Positions 30,674-39,388 of a stretch of DNA of 64,000 nucleotides are shown in pieces (the first letter of the stretch is position 1; each line of letters starts with the position of its first letter). The position numbers were made by a program, and so were the translations under genes. Below the pieces are notes generated by a model that saw only the letters and a list, made by a program, of their open reading frames with translations, was not told the DNA's origin and did no database searches. This stretch comes from Nonomuraea thailandensis (GTDB lineage: Bacteria > Actinomycetota > Actinomycetes > Streptosporangiales > Streptosporangiaceae). The stretch is taken from positions 10,452,501 to 10,516,500 of the forward strand of contig NZ_JAMZEB010000002.1 of NCBI RefSeq assembly GCF_024172165.1, written 5' to 3'.

Positions 30674-32032
30674 TCAGACGCGCTGCCAGAGTGCGGGCAC
30701 GTTCGGCGGTTCCCAGCCGGTCTGCGAGGTGTGGCCCTGCAGGCACCGGTACGTCGCCCCGCCGTAGGTGACGGTGGCGCCGGCCGCGTACGTCGTGCCG
30801 GGCGCCCACGTGCCGCCCGGGTTCGTCGGCGTGATGGTCGGCGAAGGCCCGCCGCCCTGGGTGGCCAGGGTCAGCCCGTACGTCGAGAGGATCTCGTTGA
30901 CCGGCTGGAAGTACGTCGTACCGCCCGAGCCGCAGTTGCCCGAGCCGCCCGACGTCACGCCCTGGGCCTGGTCACCGGAGATGAACGAGCCGCCCGAGTC
31001 GCCGGGCTCGGCGCAGACGCTGGTCCTGGTGACGCCGCTGACCGTGCCCTGCGGGTAGGTGACGCTGGTGTTGAGCTGCTGCACCGAGCCGCAGCGCCAC
31101 TGGGTGGTCGAGCCGGAGCGGCAGATCGACGAGCCGGGCTGGGCCACGGTCGAGCCGCGGACCGGCAGGATGCCGGCGCTGTAGCCGTTCACCACGCCGA
31201 CCGGGGTCCACTGGCTGTTGACCTCGACCCAGGCGTAGTCGTTGCCGGGGAAGGAGGAGCCGCGGAACGTGCCCTGCGCCACCCGGTTGGAGCCCGTGGT
31301 GGTGGCGCCGGTGCTGCCGCAGTGTCCCGCCGTCACGAAGCCGCCCTGCGAGCCGGCCCGCGTCACGGAGAACCCGACCGAGCAGCGCGAGCCCGAGCCG
31401 ATGTAGTAGGCGTCGCCGCCGCGTACGTCGTAGTAGGGCTGCGGCTGCTCCTGCGAGCGCACCACGCGCACGGCCGAGACGTCGGCGCCGCTGGCCCGCA
31501 CCCAGGCGGTGGCCTTGGCGGGGGTGGAGGTCAGGACGATCACGGCGTTCTCGACGACGTCCACGTACCAGACGGGCGCGGTTCCCGGGGCCTTGGCGGC
31601 GGCCTGGTCGAGGGCGGCCTTGGTCCGGTCGAGGTGGTCGAGCGAGCGGGTGACCACGCGGGCCTCGACGCCGGCGGCCGTGATGGCGGCCGCCTTCGAC
31701 GGGTCGGCGGTGGCGGCGACCGGGGTGGCGGTGGGGCCGGTCACCCAGGCGCCGGCGTACGCCGGGCCGAGCAGGGCCCGGAGCCGGGGCTCGATCCCGG
31801 CCGCGGCGGCCTCGTTCAGCAGCCGCTGCTCGGCCTGCTCGCCGGTGACGCCGAGGTCGCGGGCGAGCGCGTCGACGAGGCCGGGAGGGGGATCGGCCAC
31901 GATGGACGCGCTTGCCCGCGCCGCTTCGAAGAGCGAGTCGTCGTGCCGCGCGGCGTAGGCGACGGCGGGGACGGTGATCAGGGCGACGGCCGCTAACGCG
32001 ATGCCGGCCGTCAGGGTCTTCCTGGGGAGCAT
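30674..32032 (-). CDS. secreted streptogrisin-type serine protease with chitin-binding module
   Basis: A 452-residue exported pre-pro-protease. Residues 1-27 are a signal peptide. Residues 30-195 are a pro-region of the alpha-lytic/streptogrisin type. The mature chymotrypsin-fold domain (about 200-385) has His in TAGHC, Asp in NDYAWV and Ser in GDSGGS, with paired cysteines. A Thr/Pro linker leads to a C-terminal CBM5/12-like module (TWAPGTTYAAGATVTYGG, then YRCLQGHTSQTGWEPP and WQRV), as in streptogrisin C-like enzymes acting on chitin-associated protein. An inverted repeat sits before the gene at 32079-32099. Confidence 0.93.
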   Translation of the reverse strand: MLPRKTLTAGIALAAVALITVPAVAYAARHDDSLFEAARASASIVADPPPGLVDALARDLGVTGEQAEQRLLNEAAAAGIEPRLRALLGPAYAGAWVTGPTATPVAATADPSKAAAITAAGVEARVVTRSLDHLDRTKAALDQAAAKAPGTAPVWYVDVVENAVIVLTSTPAKATAWVRASGADVSAVRVVRSQEQPQPYYDVRGGDAYYIGSGSRCSVGFSVTRAGSQGGFVTAGHCGSTGATTTGSNRVAQGTFRGSSFPGNDYAWVEVNSQWTPVGVVNGYSAGILPVRGSTVAQPGSSICRSGSTTQWRCGSVQQLNTSVTYPQGTVSGVTRTSVCAEPGDSGGSFISGDQAQGVTSGGSGNCGSGGTTYFQPVNEILSTYGLTLATQGGGPSPTITPTNPGGTWAPGTTYAAGATVTYGGATYRCLQGHTSQTGWEPPNVPALWQRV

Positions 32033-32078
32033 GGTGACTCTCCTCGTACTTGGGGGGTGCCGTCACCGTACGGGACCC

Positions 32079-32099
32079 GATACGAGGAGTGGTCGTATC
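32079..32099. promoter_or_regulatory. inverted repeat GATACGA-N7-TCGTATC, candidate operator of the protease gene
   Basis: A perfect 7-7-7 dyad lies 47 bases before the protease ATG and just after the terminator of the preceding gene. It is a candidate regulator site; no cognate regulator is encoded nearby. Confidence 0.4.
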
Positions 32100-32121
32100 A
32101 AAAAACACCTATCACGGTGTT
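32100..32121 (-). terminator. Rho-independent terminator overlapping the stop codon
   Basis: On the minus strand AACACC pairs with GGTGTT across a six-base loop (32121-32104), followed by a run of T (32105-32100). The stem includes the TGA stop (32114-32112) of the small gene at 32112-32390. Confidence 0.65.
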
Positions 32122-32390
32122 ATGGCGGATCGCCGCTGTTCAGGCAGTTGCTGATCGGCGAACTCGAACGTCATGCCGTGGCTGCTGGTCACGGTGATCA
32201 CCCGTCGCCCGAGCATCGCGCTCACCTGACCGGCCACCTCCTGGAAGTTGCGCTGGCTGCCGGGGGTGTCGAGGGCGGCCAGGCGCACCGAGCCCTTCTC
32301 CAGCAGCTCCTTGGCCAGCCACTCCGTCATCGCCGGGAGGAATCTGGCCATCTCGTCGGGCGTGAGCGGCGTGGGCTCTCTGCGTTCCAT
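32112..32390 (-). CDS. conserved small hypothetical protein
   Basis: A 92-residue cytosolic protein: MERREPTPLTPDEMARFLPAM, then TEWLAKELLEKGSVRLAALD, a central region with Gln/Val-rich EVAGQVSAMLG and RRVITVTSSHGMTFEFADQ. It looks like a small alpha/beta fold seen in other actinomycetes but I cannot name a family. The gene diverges from the alcohol dehydrogenase gene (40-base gap) and its stop codon lies inside a terminator hairpin, so it is probably transcribed alone. Confidence 0.6.
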   Translation of the reverse strand: MERREPTPLTPDEMARFLPAMTEWLAKELLEKGSVRLAALDTPGSQRNFQEVAGQVSAMLGRRVITVTSSHGMTFEFADQQLPEQRRSAITP

Positions 32391-32430
32391 GCGCGCAGTT
32401 TAGGGCGGTGAGCCGGGGTATGCGGCAGTC

Positions 32431-33612
32431 ATGAAAGCAGTCACCTGGCACGGCAAACGGGACGTACGGGTCGAGGAGGTTCCCGACCCGGCCATCAAGG
32501 AGGCCAATGACGCCATCATCAGGGTGACCAGCACCGGGATCTGCGGCTCCGACCTGCACCTGTACGAGGTGCTCGGGCCGTTCATGGCCGAGGGCGACAT
32601 CCTGGGGCACGAGCCCATGGGCGTCGTCGAGGAGGTCGGGGCCGGCGTCGACGGACTCAAACGCGGTGACCGCGTGGTGATCCCCTTCAACATCGCGTGC
32701 GGCCACTGCCACATGTGCGGGATCGAGCTCTACGCGCAGTGCGAGACCACCCAGGTGCGCGAGCGCGGCATGGGCGCCGCCCTGTTCGGCTACACCAAGC
32801 TCTACGGGCAGGTGCCCGGCGGGCAGGCCGAGTACCTGCGGGTGCCCGAGGCGCAGTTCGGCCCGATCAGGGTCCCCGACGGGCCGCCGGACGAGCGGTT
32901 CCTCTACCTGTCGGACGTGCTGCCGACCTCCTGGCAGGCCGTCGAGTACGCGGAGATCCCCGACGGCGGCAGCGTGACCGTCTTCGGGCTCGGCCCCATC
33001 GGCCAGATGTGCGCCCGCATCGCGCGCCACCTCGGCCACCGCGTGATCGGCGTGGACGGCATCACCACCCGCCTGGAGATGGCCCGCCGCCACGGCATCG
33101 AGGTCGTCGACGCCAGCGAGGTGCACGACGTGCCCGAGGAGATCCGGCAGCGCACCTCCGGGCGCGGCACCGACTCCGTCATCGACGCCGTCGGCATGGA
33201 GGCCCACGGCTCGCCCGCCGCCAAGCTCGCCCAGACGCTGACCGGGCTGCTGCCCGACGCGATGGCCGCGCCGCTCATGTCGAACGCCGGCGTGGACCGG
33301 CTGGCGGCGCTGAACCAGGCCATCGACTCCGTCCGGCGCGGCGGCGTCATCTCGATCATCGGCGTGTACGGCGGCATGACCGACCCCATGCCGATGCTGC
33401 GCATGTTCGACAAGGGCATCACGCTGCGGATGGGGCAGGCCCACGTCAAGCGGTGGATCCCGATGCTGATGCCGCTGGTGACCGACGACGCCGACCCGCT
33501 CGGCGTCATGGACCTGACCACCCACCGGATGCCGCTGGAGCAGGCGCCACAGGCGTACGAGATGTTCCAGAAGAAGGCCGACGGCGCCGTGAAGGTCATG
33601 CTCCAGCCGTGA
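32431..33612 (+). CDS. zinc-dependent alcohol dehydrogenase
   Basis: A 393-residue medium-chain dehydrogenase similar to class III-like formaldehyde/alcohol dehydrogenases. Catalytic zinc ligands are in GICGSDLHLYE and GHEPMG; a structural-zinc-like region reads ACGHCHMCGIELYAQCE. The Rossmann domain has VFGLGPIGQMCARIA. The insertion after GHCHMC with GALFGYTKLYGQ-like residues and the late DLTTHRMPLEQAPQAYEMF ending are typical of the actinobacterial glutathione-independent subgroup. Substrate is unknown. A 52-base gap separates it from the epimerase gene, which may be co-transcribed. Confidence 0.9.
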   Translation: MKAVTWHGKRDVRVEEVPDPAIKEANDAIIRVTSTGICGSDLHLYEVLGPFMAEGDILGHEPMGVVEEVGAGVDGLKRGDRVVIPFNIACGHCHMCGIELYAQCETTQVRERGMGAALFGYTKLYGQVPGGQAEYLRVPEAQFGPIRVPDGPPDERFLYLSDVLPTSWQAVEYAEIPDGGSVTVFGLGPIGQMCARIARHLGHRVIGVDGITTRLEMARRHGIEVVDASEVHDVPEEIRQRTSGRGTDSVIDAVGMEAHGSPAAKLAQTLTGLLPDAMAAPLMSNAGVDRLAALNQAIDSVRRGGVISIIGVYGGMTDPMPMLRMFDKGITLRMGQAHVKRWIPMLMPLVTDDADPLGVMDLTTHRMPLEQAPQAYEMFQKKADGAVKVMLQP

Positions 33613-33664
33613 TGTCCGCAGCTCACAGTGTTTCGCCGCCCCAGGGCGGGGCAGCGGAGCACGC

Positions 33665-34714
33665 ATGAGAGTCGTGGTGGTGGGGGCAACCGGGAACGTC
33701 GGCACCAGCGTGGTGCGCGCGCTGGCCGCGGACGGCGGTGTGACGTCGATCGTCGGCGTCGCCCGCCGGCTGCCCGGCTGGCGCGTCGATCGCACCGACT
33801 GGCGTCAGGCCGACGTCGCGACCGCCGACCTGACGCGGATCTTCGACGGCGCCGACGCGGTGGTGCACCTGGCGTGGCTGTTCCAGCCGACCAGGGACCC
33901 GGCCACCACCTGGCGGGCGAACGTCCTCGGCAGCATGCGCGTCTTCCGCGCCGCCGCCGAGGCCGGGGTGCCCGCGCTGGTGCACGCCTCCTCCGTGGGG
34001 GCGTACTCGCCGGGGCCCAAGGACCGGCCCGTGGACGAGAGCTGGCCCACGCACGGCTGGCCCGGCGCCGCGTACGGGCGGGAGAAGGCGTACGTCGAGC
34101 GGGTGCTCGACGTCTTCGAGCACGACCACCCGAACATCCGCGTGGTGCGCATGCGGCCCGGCTTCATCTTCCAGCGGGCCGCGGCCACCGAGCAGCGCAG
34201 GCTGTTCGCGGGGCCATTCCTGCCGCGGCGGCTCGTCAAGGCGGGGCGGATCCCGTTCGTGCCCGACATCCCCGGGCTGCGGCTGCAGGCGCTGCACGCC
34301 GAGGACGCCGCGCAGGCGTACCGGCTGGCGGTCGTCAAGCCCGTGCGGGGCGCGTTCAACCTCGCCGCCGAGCCCGTGCTCGACGCGCACGACCTGGCCA
34401 GGCTGCTGGGCACGCGCACGGTGCGGATCCCGCGCGGCCTGGCCACCGCGGCCGTGGCCGCGGGCTGGCACCTCAGGCTCATCCCCGCCGCGCCGGGGCT
34501 GCTGGAGCTGGCCCTGCGGGTTCCGGTCATGAAGATGGAGCGGGCTCGCGAAGTGCTCGGCTGGCGGCCGCGGCACTCGTCGGAGGAGGCCATGAGAGAG
34601 CTGTTCGAAGGGTTGCACGACGGTGCGGGCATGGAGACCGCGCCGCTGGCGCCCGACGCCGGTCCCGTCGCGAGGGTGCGCGAGCTCGCGACGGGTGTTG
34701 GCGGACGTCCGTAA
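33665..34714 (+). CDS. NAD-dependent epimerase/dehydratase family protein
   Basis: A 349-residue extended short-chain dehydrogenase. The nucleotide motif is VVVGATGNVGTSVVRAL (GxxGxxG), followed by a DGADAVVHLAWLF strand and the active-site segment SSVGAYSPGP with YGREKAYVE carrying the Tyr-x3-Lys pair. The C-terminal half has RVVRMRPGFIFQR and HAEDAAQAYRLAV, typical of sugar-nucleotide-like epimerases, though many actinobacterial members have other substrates. ATG at 33665. Substrate cannot be told from the sequence. Confidence 0.88.
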   Translation: MRVVVVGATGNVGTSVVRALAADGGVTSIVGVARRLPGWRVDRTDWRQADVATADLTRIFDGADAVVHLAWLFQPTRDPATTWRANVLGSMRVFRAAAEAGVPALVHASSVGAYSPGPKDRPVDESWPTHGWPGAAYGREKAYVERVLDVFEHDHPNIRVVRMRPGFIFQRAAATEQRRLFAGPFLPRRLVKAGRIPFVPDIPGLRLQALHAEDAAQAYRLAVVKPVRGAFNLAAEPVLDAHDLARLLGTRTVRIPRGLATAAVAAGWHLRLIPAAPGLLELALRVPVMKMERAREVLGWRPRHSSEEAMRELFEGLHDGAGMETAPLAPDAGPVARVRELATGVGGRP

Positions 34715-34816
34715 AGAGATGACCGTGTGTAAGTTCTGTCCGCCGGGGAAGAGGAATGACCACGCGAGGTCCTGAAGCGCGGCCTGCGTGTCGAGTCGGA
34801 CGACACGGAGGAGCGC

Positions 34817-35290
34817 ATGCGTACCTTGATCGCCCAGACGTTCACCCTTCAGGACGTGAGCAAGCTGCGTCACGTCGTCGCCGAGCACGCCGAGACCTGC
34901 GGGCTGCACGGGCCGCGCCTGGACGACTTCGTGCTCGCCGTCCACGAGAGCGTGGTCAACGCCGTCGAGCACGCGGGCGGGTGGGGAAGATTCAAGCTCT
35001 ACACCGTGGACGGCGTCATCTGCTCCGAGACGCGTGACCGGGGTGCGGGCATCCCCGAGCCGTACGTCAACGGGGGCAAGCGGCCGTCCGACTCGTCGTA
35101 CACGGGGCGGGGCATCTACCTGATCCGCAGGCTGTGCGACGCCGCCGACTTCCGCACCGGGCCCAGCGGCACCACCGTCCTGCTCACCATGCGGTTACCG
35201 CGCCATGCCGGGCGCAACGCCCGCGGCCGCATGCGGCGCATCAGGGTCACCGCGCCAGGCGGGCGCCCGTTCGGCGGCTTCACCGCCTGA
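34817..35290 (+). CDS. anti-sigma regulatory factor-type ATPase (HATPase_c_2)
   Basis: A 157-residue RsbW/SpoIIAB-like protein. The N box is VHESVVNAVEHAGG and the G1/G2 boxes are RDRGAGIPEP and YTGRGIYLIRRLCDAADF, ending with a TTVLLTMRLP strand and a basic tail. Proteins of this kind bind and sometimes phosphorylate STAS antagonists or bind sigma factors. ATG at 34817 follows GGAGGAG. No sigma factor or STAS gene adjoins; STAS genes are present at 20230 and 56369 in this window but any partnership is speculative. Confidence 0.85.
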   Translation: MRTLIAQTFTLQDVSKLRHVVAEHAETCGLHGPRLDDFVLAVHESVVNAVEHAGGWGRFKLYTVDGVICSETRDRGAGIPEPYVNGGKRPSDSSYTGRGIYLIRRLCDAADFRTGPSGTTVLLTMRLPRHAGRNARGRMRRIRVTAPGGRPFGGFTA

Positions 35291-35323
35291 CCTGCGCCTG
35301 CACCTGCCAGGTAGGCTCAAGGA

Positions 35324-36223
35324 GTGAGCGGCGAGAAGCTTTCCCCTGAGATCATCTCACCCGTCCGGCGCATCGGCCGGCGCGCGTTCGATTTCGAACG
35401 CCAGGTCGCCATCATGGCCATCGTCAACCGGACCCCCAACTCCTTCCACGACCAGGGGCGCACGTTCGAGCTCGACAGCGCCGTCGCGGCGGCCACGAAG
35501 GCCGTGGACGCGGGGGCCGACTGGGTCGACATCGGCGGCTTCGCCTTCAGCGCCGCCCAGGCGCAGATCGGGGTGGCCGAGGAGATCGACCGGGTGGTCC
35601 CGGTCATCGCCAGGGTCAGGGCCGCCACCGACGCCGTCATCTCCGTGGACACCCACCGGCCCGAGGTGGCGGCGGCCGCCGTCGAGGCCGGCGCCGACGT
35701 CATCAACGACACCAACGGGCTGCGCGAGCCCGGCATGGCCGACGTCGCGGCCGCGACCGGCGCCAGCGTCGTGGTCACCCACAGCCTCGGCGGGCCGGGG
35801 CGGCGCGTCTTCCGGCCCAGCTACGCCGACGTGGTCGGCGAGGTGGCCGGCTTCCTGCGCGAGCGGGTGTCGGCCGCGCTGAAGGCCGGGATCGCCCCCG
35901 ACAGGATCATCATCGATCCCGGGCACGACCTGAACAAGAACACCTTCCACTCCCTGGAGCTGACGCGGCGGCTGGAGGAGATCACCGCCATCGGCTATCC
36001 GACGCTGGTCGCGCTGTCCAACAAGGACTTCATCGGGGAGACGCTCGACCGGCCCCAGGGGGAGCGGAAGGAGGGCACGATCGCCGCCAACGTGGTCTCC
36101 ATCCTCAAGGGGGCCCGCATCCTTCGCGTGCACGACGTGGCGGCCACCGTCGCGTCCGTCCGCATGACCGAGGCCGTGCTGGGGTGGCGCGGCCCTGTCG
36201 CCCCCAGCCACAACCTGGCGTGA
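35324..36223 (+). CDS. folP2: dihydropteroate synthase homologue, FolP2 type
   Basis: A 299-residue TIM-barrel protein of the DHPS family starting with GTG at 35324. Family strands are MAIVNRTPNSFHDQG, VISVDTHRPEV, INDTNGL and RVHDVAATV. The loop that in true DHPS reads GGESTRPG is GGFAFSAAQ here, and LVALSNKDFIGETL replaces the usual SRKSFIG. DPGHDLNKNTFHSLEL is as in mycobacterial FolP2, a paralogue reported to lack DHPS activity. So a direct folate role is doubtful. The DUF1992 gene follows after 13 bases. Confidence 0.82.
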   Translation: MSGEKLSPEIISPVRRIGRRAFDFERQVAIMAIVNRTPNSFHDQGRTFELDSAVAAATKAVDAGADWVDIGGFAFSAAQAQIGVAEEIDRVVPVIARVRAATDAVISVDTHRPEVAAAAVEAGADVINDTNGLREPGMADVAAATGASVVVTHSLGGPGRRVFRPSYADVVGEVAGFLRERVSAALKAGIAPDRIIIDPGHDLNKNTFHSLELTRRLEEITAIGYPTLVALSNKDFIGETLDRPQGERKEGTIAANVVSILKGARILRVHDVAATVASVRMTEAVLGWRGPVAPSHNLA

Positions 36224-36236
36224 GGAGGGTCCGTAC

Positions 36237-36638
36237 GTGACCGATCGCAAGCCCGTCGGGATGCCGTTCGAGAGCTGGATCGACCGGCAGATCAGGGAGG
36301 CGGAGGAGCGGGGGGAGTTCGAGGACCTGCCGGGCAGGGGCAAGCCGCTGCCGGGCGAGGGCCGGCCTCTCGACGAGATGTGGTGGATCAAGCAGAAGGT
36401 CGAGAGCGAAGGGCTCTCGATGCCGCTGCCGCCGACACTGGCGCTGCGCAAGGACGCCGACGAGGCGCTGGCCCAGGCGCGCGGGGCGCGCTCGGAGACC
36501 GAGGCGCGGAAGATCGTCGAGGAGATCAACGAGCGGATCAGGAAGGCCATCCGCACGGGCCTGCCGGGGCCGCCGCTCAACCTCATGCCCTTCGACGTGG
36601 AGCAGATCGTCTCGGAGTGGCGGCAGGCACGCCGATGA
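36237..36638 (+). CDS. DUF1992 (DnaJ-homologue) domain protein
   Basis: A 133-residue cytosolic protein. The opening ESWIDRQIREAEERGEFEDLPGRGKPL and the following RPLDEMWWIKQK are the DUF1992 signature, and the rest is helical with KIVEEINERIRKAI and NLMPFDVEQIVSEWR. The family is annotated as DnaJ-like but lacks the J-domain HPD. GTG at 36237 is the start, 13 bases after the folP2 stop, so the two genes are probably one transcript ended by the hairpin at 36649. Confidence 0.88.
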   Translation: MTDRKPVGMPFESWIDRQIREAEERGEFEDLPGRGKPLPGEGRPLDEMWWIKQKVESEGLSMPLPPTLALRKDADEALAQARGARSETEARKIVEEINERIRKAIRTGLPGPPLNLMPFDVEQIVSEWRQARR

Positions 36639-36648
36639 GCACGGGAGA

Positions 36649-36677
36649 GGGGCCCGGGCGTGATGCCCGGGCCCCTT
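36649..36677 (+). terminator. strong hairpin after the DUF1992 gene
   Basis: GGGGCCCGGGC (36649-36659) pairs perfectly with GCCCGGGCCCC (36665-36675) across a five-base loop, followed by TT. It lies 11 bases after the stop. Confidence 0.65.
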
Positions 36678-36688
36678 CCGGTAGCTGA

Positions 36689-36746
36689 GGGGCCCGGGTC
36701 AGGCGGGTCCCTCGGGCCGGTCGGGGGCCCGGGTCAGGCGGGTCCC
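36689..36746. repeat. two direct copies of a 23-base GC-rich sequence
   Basis: An identical 23-base sequence (starting GGGGCCCGGGTCAGG) occurs at 36689-36711 and 36724-36746, between the terminator and the end of the convergent GH6 gene. It may add to transcription termination. Confidence 0.6.
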
Positions 36747-36763
36747 CGGCCGGCCGGGTCCAT

Positions 36764-39121
36764 TCAGTTGACGGGCGGGTAGGCGTTGGCGAGCAGCTCG
36801 CGGAACTGGGCGGAGAACCACTGGCCCGAGAGCGGCGCGTCGGCCTTGGCGCCCGACATGTTGTTGCCGTTGAGGCTGTTGCCGGTGTACGTCGGGTCGC
36901 ACATCCGGTCGAACTTCTTGCCCTCGTCGTTCGGGATGTCCCGGCTGGCGCCGTCGGACTCGCCCGGAGGCTTGATCCAGACGTAGGCGTCGAGGCCGGC
37001 GGCCGGGCTGGCAGTCGGGCGGGCGCCCATGCCGGCGCCGCTCTGGTTGCACCAGTTGCCGGCGTGGATGCGGCGGTCGACCTTGGACTGGTTGACGAAC
37101 TCGTCCACGTTGGTGGAGGTGCTCGGGCCGGACGGGCGGGCGCTGCCGCCCCAGCCGTTGCGGGAGGTGTCGATCAGCATGCCGAGGCCGGAGCGGAAAC
37201 CCTTGGAGACGAGGGCGTTGCGCAGGGCGATGGAGAAGGTCTGCTCGTCGACGTACCAGTTCCAGTCGACCCACTTGGACTGGCGGACGGAGGTGTTGTT
37301 GGGTCCGACGGTGGTGTTGATGGTGAAGTGCGGCTCGGTGGTGGCGCCGTAGTTGGCGGTGTTGACGATGAAGCCGTCCACGCTGTCCACACCGGCGGTG
37401 GTGGCGGCGACGGTCTCGTAGAAGAGGTTCACGGTGGGCTGGAAGTTCGAGTCCCAGCCGAGCCAGGCGTGGTGGGCGGCGTCGATGTAGGTGTAGACGT
37501 TGGTGATGGCGTGCAGCTGGTTGAGGGCGTAGCGGACGCCGTCGCGGTAGCCGCCGGCGCCGTTGGCCTCGCGGCACTTCTCGAAGGAGTTGAGGTTGGT
37601 GACGAGGTTCGGCAGCGAGTCGGGCTCGATGATCGTGACGATGCGCAGGTTGGCGTACGCGGAGTCGCGCATGATGGCCGCGATCGGGTCGATGTACTCG
37701 GTCTTGTAGCGGTTGAACCCGTCCTGGGCGATGAGCAGCTCGCCGTTGGAGGCCAGCGCCGAGCAGTCGCGGTTGGGCAGGTTGTAGATGACGACCTGGA
37801 TGGTCAGCGGCGCGGAGCCGTTGGCGGCGTCCTGCCTGACGGCCTCGTCGAGGTGGGCGCGCAGGCCCATGGCGTTGGCGTTGCCGGCGATGGCGGCGAT
37901 GCGGTCCATCCACACGGCGGTGGAGGTGTTGGCGACCGCCGAGCCGCCGGGCTCGGCCGCGGCCTTGGCGCTCCAGTTCGGGTTCACGTAGCCGGTGGCG
38001 CCGGCGTACGGGTTCTCGACGTGGGTGGGGTTCGGGCCGCCGTCGTCGTCGGCCTCGGTGGCGGTGACCGTGCGGGAGGTCAGGCCGGTGGAGGCGACGG
38101 TGAAGGTGCGGCTGCCGTTCGTCGTGTCGGTGTCCTGCGCGGCGGCCAGGGTGACCGTCTGCGGGGTGTTCCAGTTCGACGTGGTGAAGGTGAGCGAGGC
38201 GCCGGAGCTGACGGTGAGGCTGCTGTCGCCGCTGCCGGCCGTCGTGGTGACGGTCACGCTGGAGCTGGGCTGGGCGGCCAGGCGCGCGGTGAACGTGCCG
38301 GTCGAGCCCTCGGAGACGGTGACCGCGGTCGGCGTCACGACGATCGACTGCTCGACGGTCGCGTCGTCGTCCACCTCGGTGGCGTTGACCGTGACGCCGG
38401 TGACGCCGGAGCCACCGACGCTGAAGGCGGCGGTGCCCGCGGTGGTGTCGGCGTCCTGGGCGGCGGCCAGGGTGACCGTCTGCGGGGTGTTCCAGTTGCT
38501 CGGCGTGAAGGTGAGCGAGCCGCCGGAGGTGACGGTCAGGTCGGCGTCACCGCTGGTGCGGGCGGTGGTGACGGTGACGTTCGAGCTCGGCGCGGAGGAG
38601 AGCCTGGCCGTGAACGTGGCCGTGCCGCCCTCGCTGACCGCCACCGCGCTGGAGGAGGTGACGACCGCCGGGGTGGTCGGGCCCGTGCCGCCGCAGGTGG
38701 TGTTGTTGACGCTGAACGACTCCGGGTTCGGGTTGGTGCCGGACCAGGTGCCGTTGAAGCCGACGGAGACGGACGCGCCGGTGGCCAGGCTGCCGTTGTA
38801 CGGCATGTTGGTGCCGGTGACGCGCGTGCCGGACTGGCTCCAGTTCGCGCCCCAGCCGGTGGGGGTGTACTTCTGGCCGGTGGTCGGGTAGTCGAAGGCC
38901 AGCGACCACGAGGTCAGCGGATCGCCGGTGTTCTTCAACGTGATGCTCGCGGTGAATCCGCCCTGACCAGGGCTGCTCGTCCACGAGTTGGCTGTGTAGG
39001 TCACGTCGCAGGCGACGGCGGCGTTCGCGGCCGTGCCCTGGCCGACGACGAGCCCTAAGGCCGCGACACTCGCGGCGGTCATGGTCACGGCCCATTTGCG
39101 GAGGCCGCGGTGGAGTCTCAC
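36764..39121 (-). CDS. secreted GH6 exo-cellobiohydrolase with CBM2
   Basis: A 785-residue exported cellulase. Residues 1-34 are a signal peptide. Residues 35-140 are a family 2 cellulose-binding module (ACDVTYTANSWTS through NNTTCGGTG). Residues 145-365 hold two Calx-beta-like repeats, each with SNWNTPQTVTLAAAQD. Residues 370-785 are a GH6 domain: NLPNRDCSALASNGEL with the catalytic acid Asp, VTIIEPDSLPNLVTN, DAAHHAWLGW, and late WIKPPGESDG. The long loops around NEFDRMCDP-like residues point to an exo-acting cellobiohydrolase that works from the non-reducing end. An operator lies 28 bases upstream of the start. Confidence 0.95.
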   Translation of the reverse strand: MRLHRGLRKWAVTMTAASVAALGLVVGQGTAANAAVACDVTYTANSWTSSPGQGGFTASITLKNTGDPLTSWSLAFDYPTTGQKYTPTGWGANWSQSGTRVTGTNMPYNGSLATGASVSVGFNGTWSGTNPNPESFSVNNTTCGGTGPTTPAVVTSSSAVAVSEGGTATFTARLSSAPSSNVTVTTARTSGDADLTVTSGGSLTFTPSNWNTPQTVTLAAAQDADTTAGTAAFSVGGSGVTGVTVNATEVDDDATVEQSIVVTPTAVTVSEGSTGTFTARLAAQPSSSVTVTTTAGSGDSSLTVSSGASLTFTTSNWNTPQTVTLAAAQDTDTTNGSRTFTVASTGLTSRTVTATEADDDGGPNPTHVENPYAGATGYVNPNWSAKAAAEPGGSAVANTSTAVWMDRIAAIAGNANAMGLRAHLDEAVRQDAANGSAPLTIQVVIYNLPNRDCSALASNGELLIAQDGFNRYKTEYIDPIAAIMRDSAYANLRIVTIIEPDSLPNLVTNLNSFEKCREANGAGGYRDGVRYALNQLHAITNVYTYIDAAHHAWLGWDSNFQPTVNLFYETVAATTAGVDSVDGFIVNTANYGATTEPHFTINTTVGPNNTSVRQSKWVDWNWYVDEQTFSIALRNALVSKGFRSGLGMLIDTSRNGWGGSARPSGPSTSTNVDEFVNQSKVDRRIHAGNWCNQSGAGMGARPTASPAAGLDAYVWIKPPGESDGASRDIPNDEGKKFDRMCDPTYTGNSLNGNNMSGAKADAPLSGQWFSAQFRELLANAYPPVN

Positions 39122-39148
39122 GAGCGATCATCTCCAGTACTAGATGGC

Positions 39149-39162
39149 TGGGAGCGCTCCCA
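39149..39162. promoter_or_regulatory. CebR/CelR-type operator before GH6
   Basis: TGGGAGCGCTCCCA, a perfect 14-bp palindrome, identical to sites described for CelR of Thermobifida and CebR of Streptomyces, which release DNA in the presence of cellobiose. Confidence 0.9.
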
Positions 39163-39250
39163 TGGTCTGCCGTGGCCGAGGCTGTGTAAATCGGCCCTCC
39201 GCCGGCGAGGTGTCCACCGCCCCGCATGCTCGTTGAATGCCCCGGAACGA

Positions 39251-39267
39251 GGATGAAACTTTCATCC
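39251..39267. promoter_or_regulatory. palindrome GGATGAAA-C-TTTCATCC, possible second operator
   Basis: A perfect 8-1-8 palindrome midway between the two cellulase genes. Its core TGAAACTTTCA recurs at 46981. The GAAA-n-TTTC form resembles operators of LacI-family xylan regulators in actinomycetes; the regulator is not in this window. Confidence 0.5.
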
Positions 39268-39316
39268 CGAGCAGCCTGGTGAGAGGAAACACGAGGGTTA
39301 CCGCGACGCCATTCCG

Positions 39317-39344
39317 TTGACATACGCCGGAGGGCACCCACAAT
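39317..39344 (+). promoter_or_regulatory. promoter of the GH48-GH9 operon
   Basis: TTGACA (39317-39322), 16 bases, CACAAT (39339-39344). The expected start near 39351 coincides with the operator at 39351-39364, so bound regulator would block initiation. Confidence 0.5.
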
Positions 39345-39350
39345 CCACTT

Positions 39351-39364
39351 TGGGAGCGCTCCCA
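39351..39364. promoter_or_regulatory. CebR/CelR-type operator before GH48
   Basis: TGGGAGCGCTCCCA, identical to the three other copies in the window, placed at the predicted transcription start and 25 bases before the GTG start. Confidence 0.9.
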
Positions 39365-39388
39365 CACCCCTACTCCCATGGAGACCTC

